Under the pieces are notes generated by a model. That model made no database searches, had not been told where the DNA came from, and saw nothing but the letters and a program-made list of their open reading frames with translations. Shown here in pieces: positions 62,766 to 64,000 of a stretch of DNA of 64,000 bases. The DNA is from Aricia agestis. Lineage: Eukaryota > Arthropoda > Insecta > Lepidoptera > Lycaenidae. Position numbers and translations under genes: made by a program. The stretch lies in NCBI RefSeq assembly GCF_905147365.1, contig NC_056427.1, positions 5,647,001-5,711,000 on the forward strand. Reading direction: 5' to 3'. How positions within the stretch are numbered: the first letter of the stretch is position 1; every line of letters begins with the position of its first letter.

Positions 62766-64000
62766 TACCGTGACTAAATGAAATTATCAAATTTTACAGG
62801 GGAGCAAATATTAGAAAATAGTCACTGTTTTATCTAAATAAAATCTGAGTTCAGGGTTTTTTAAGATATTTAATGAGTTTATATGATAGATCTCTGTTTA
62901 TATTATGGCATGCCATTTAAAAAAGTTAATTAAAATATTTACAGCTTTATTTATTTTGATTTATATTTTTATAGTAACACTTTACCACTAATTTTTTTGT
63001 TCATTACTGTAAGTGCAAGCAATGTTACAAAACGAAAAACTATTAAAACTTCATAATTTAACATAATTAAAAGTTAAGTCAGTATCTTACCGTTTTAACT
63101 TTTAACTATCTTTTACTTTTACATTTTAAAACACTTTGACTGAAAGCAGATCAACTGGAAATAGCAATTTCCAGTTGATCTGCTTTCAGTCGAGAGGGTA
63201 GGTACCTACTTTGAGCCAACAAAAGTAATTTTCACTTCTATCACTTAATTTAAGAATAATGAGTTAAACCTATTGGCATGTTAATAATATTTTTTGATTA
63301 TAATAAAAAAATGCTACACTCTAGAGATAAACCTTATTGGATTAATCTCTAAAAAAATAAAGGCAAACTGTTACTATACAAACTGTAACATTCCATAAAA
63401 TGAAATTGAATTATTAATTGCGTTATTTCATAACACGAAAAATGTGTCTAAACAAATTGAAACACTTTATCTATCCAAAAAAGAAAATATTTTGTGACTT
63501 AAAGCCGTGTTTATCCAAATAATCACACTGTTGTTTAAAACTTCCGTCATCACTTTATCACGATCATGTTCTTATTGCTATAGACACAATATTATATTTA
63601 TCGACCCGAACATAACTCGGCTTAGTAACGCTTTGATTTACCGCGAAATGGCGCAAAACACAACATTTTGCAAAAAAACCAAGTTTATCTTGTAGCTTAC
63701 GATTATTTTAGATAGATGGCATTGATACCTCAATTTCTGAAAAATTTCGTTTAGGGGGATAATAGATTATCATATATATTGGATCCGAGATCATTGAGTC
63801 AATGATATTGGATAATGTAATATAGACATATGATTCACTAGCTGTTGCCCGCGACTTCGTCCGCGTGGACTTCAGTTTATAAAGCGCGATGTCAACAAAA
63901 TTGGTGTCAAAAGCTTTTATAAAAAAACCCTGGTACCCCTTAAATCAATACAGCAGCGGGGCTAAAATGGTAACATTTAGCAATTCCTCTCAATCAATTC
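62766..64000. other. delta-COP intron 14, AT-rich
   Basis: No further delta-COP exon was found before the window ends. It contains a perfect hairpin (63138-63191), a CTAGCTGTTGCCCGCGACTT repeat start (63838) and the repeat at 63957. Confidence 0.5.
63138..63191. repeat. perfect 25-bp hairpin
   Basis: Arms 63138-63162 and 63167-63191 are exact complements around AGCA, starting GACTGAAAGCAGATCAACTG. Confidence 0.95.

Overview
This is eukaryotic nuclear DNA, almost certainly from a moth or butterfly (Lepidoptera). Three things point there: short exons with GT-AG introns, a very dense load of transposable elements, and several repeat families typical of Lepidoptera. The last include a Jockey-type LINE tail beginning AAAGGCCGGCAACGCACCTG, tRNA-derived SINEs, and repeats resembling CTAG-TGTCCCACGCGG. 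The species cannot be named from the sequence. Most open reading frames of 60-100 codons here are chance frames in repeats. The real genes are split into small exons and had to be rebuilt from splice sites.

Genes. (1) 1966-4333 (+): the last four coding exons of a Gln/Asn/Gly/Trp-rich RNA-binding-type (hnRNP-like) protein, with stop codon and poly(A) signal. (2) 27175-21415 (-): a complete six-exon DESI2/PPPDE-family deSUMOylase-like cysteine isopeptidase, 190 residues, with candidate catalytic His48 and Cys126. (3) 50745-62648 (+): fourteen exons of the coatomer subunit delta (delta-COP/ARCN1), 446 residues, with roughly the last 60 codons beyond the window. (4) 49056-48575 (-): a tentative 5' end of an unrecognised gene. 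(5) 12640-12798 (+): a small ORF starting with half a THAP zinc finger, probably a gene or transposon relic.

Mobile DNA fills the rest. 284-1543 is a piggyBac-like element. 4.6-21 kb is a field of MITEs and nested hAT, PIF/Harbinger and Tc/mariner-type elements. A 5'-truncated Jockey-superfamily LINE (about 21.66-23.75 kb) sits antisense in the last intron of DESI2. 30.2-32.55 kb is a 2.3 kb foldback element with a 162-bp periodic module and a possible captured gene 5' end. 36.73-44.73 kb appears to be one large TIR element broken by a rearranged BEL/Pao retrotransposon (39.28-44.37 kb) whose order is env-LTR-gag-pol with inverted LTR fragments at both edges. The delta-COP introns carry SINEs, a solo LTR inside a SINE, a foldback element inserted in a splice donor, minisatellites, a CA microsatellite and decayed partial copies of exon 13.

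Several loci record transposition history directly: exact 8-bp target duplications, occupied versus apparently excised sites of one hAT family, three-level nesting, and a LINE and SINE sharing the same 3' tail. The most unusual structure is the 162-bp modular foldback at 30.2-32.55 kb.
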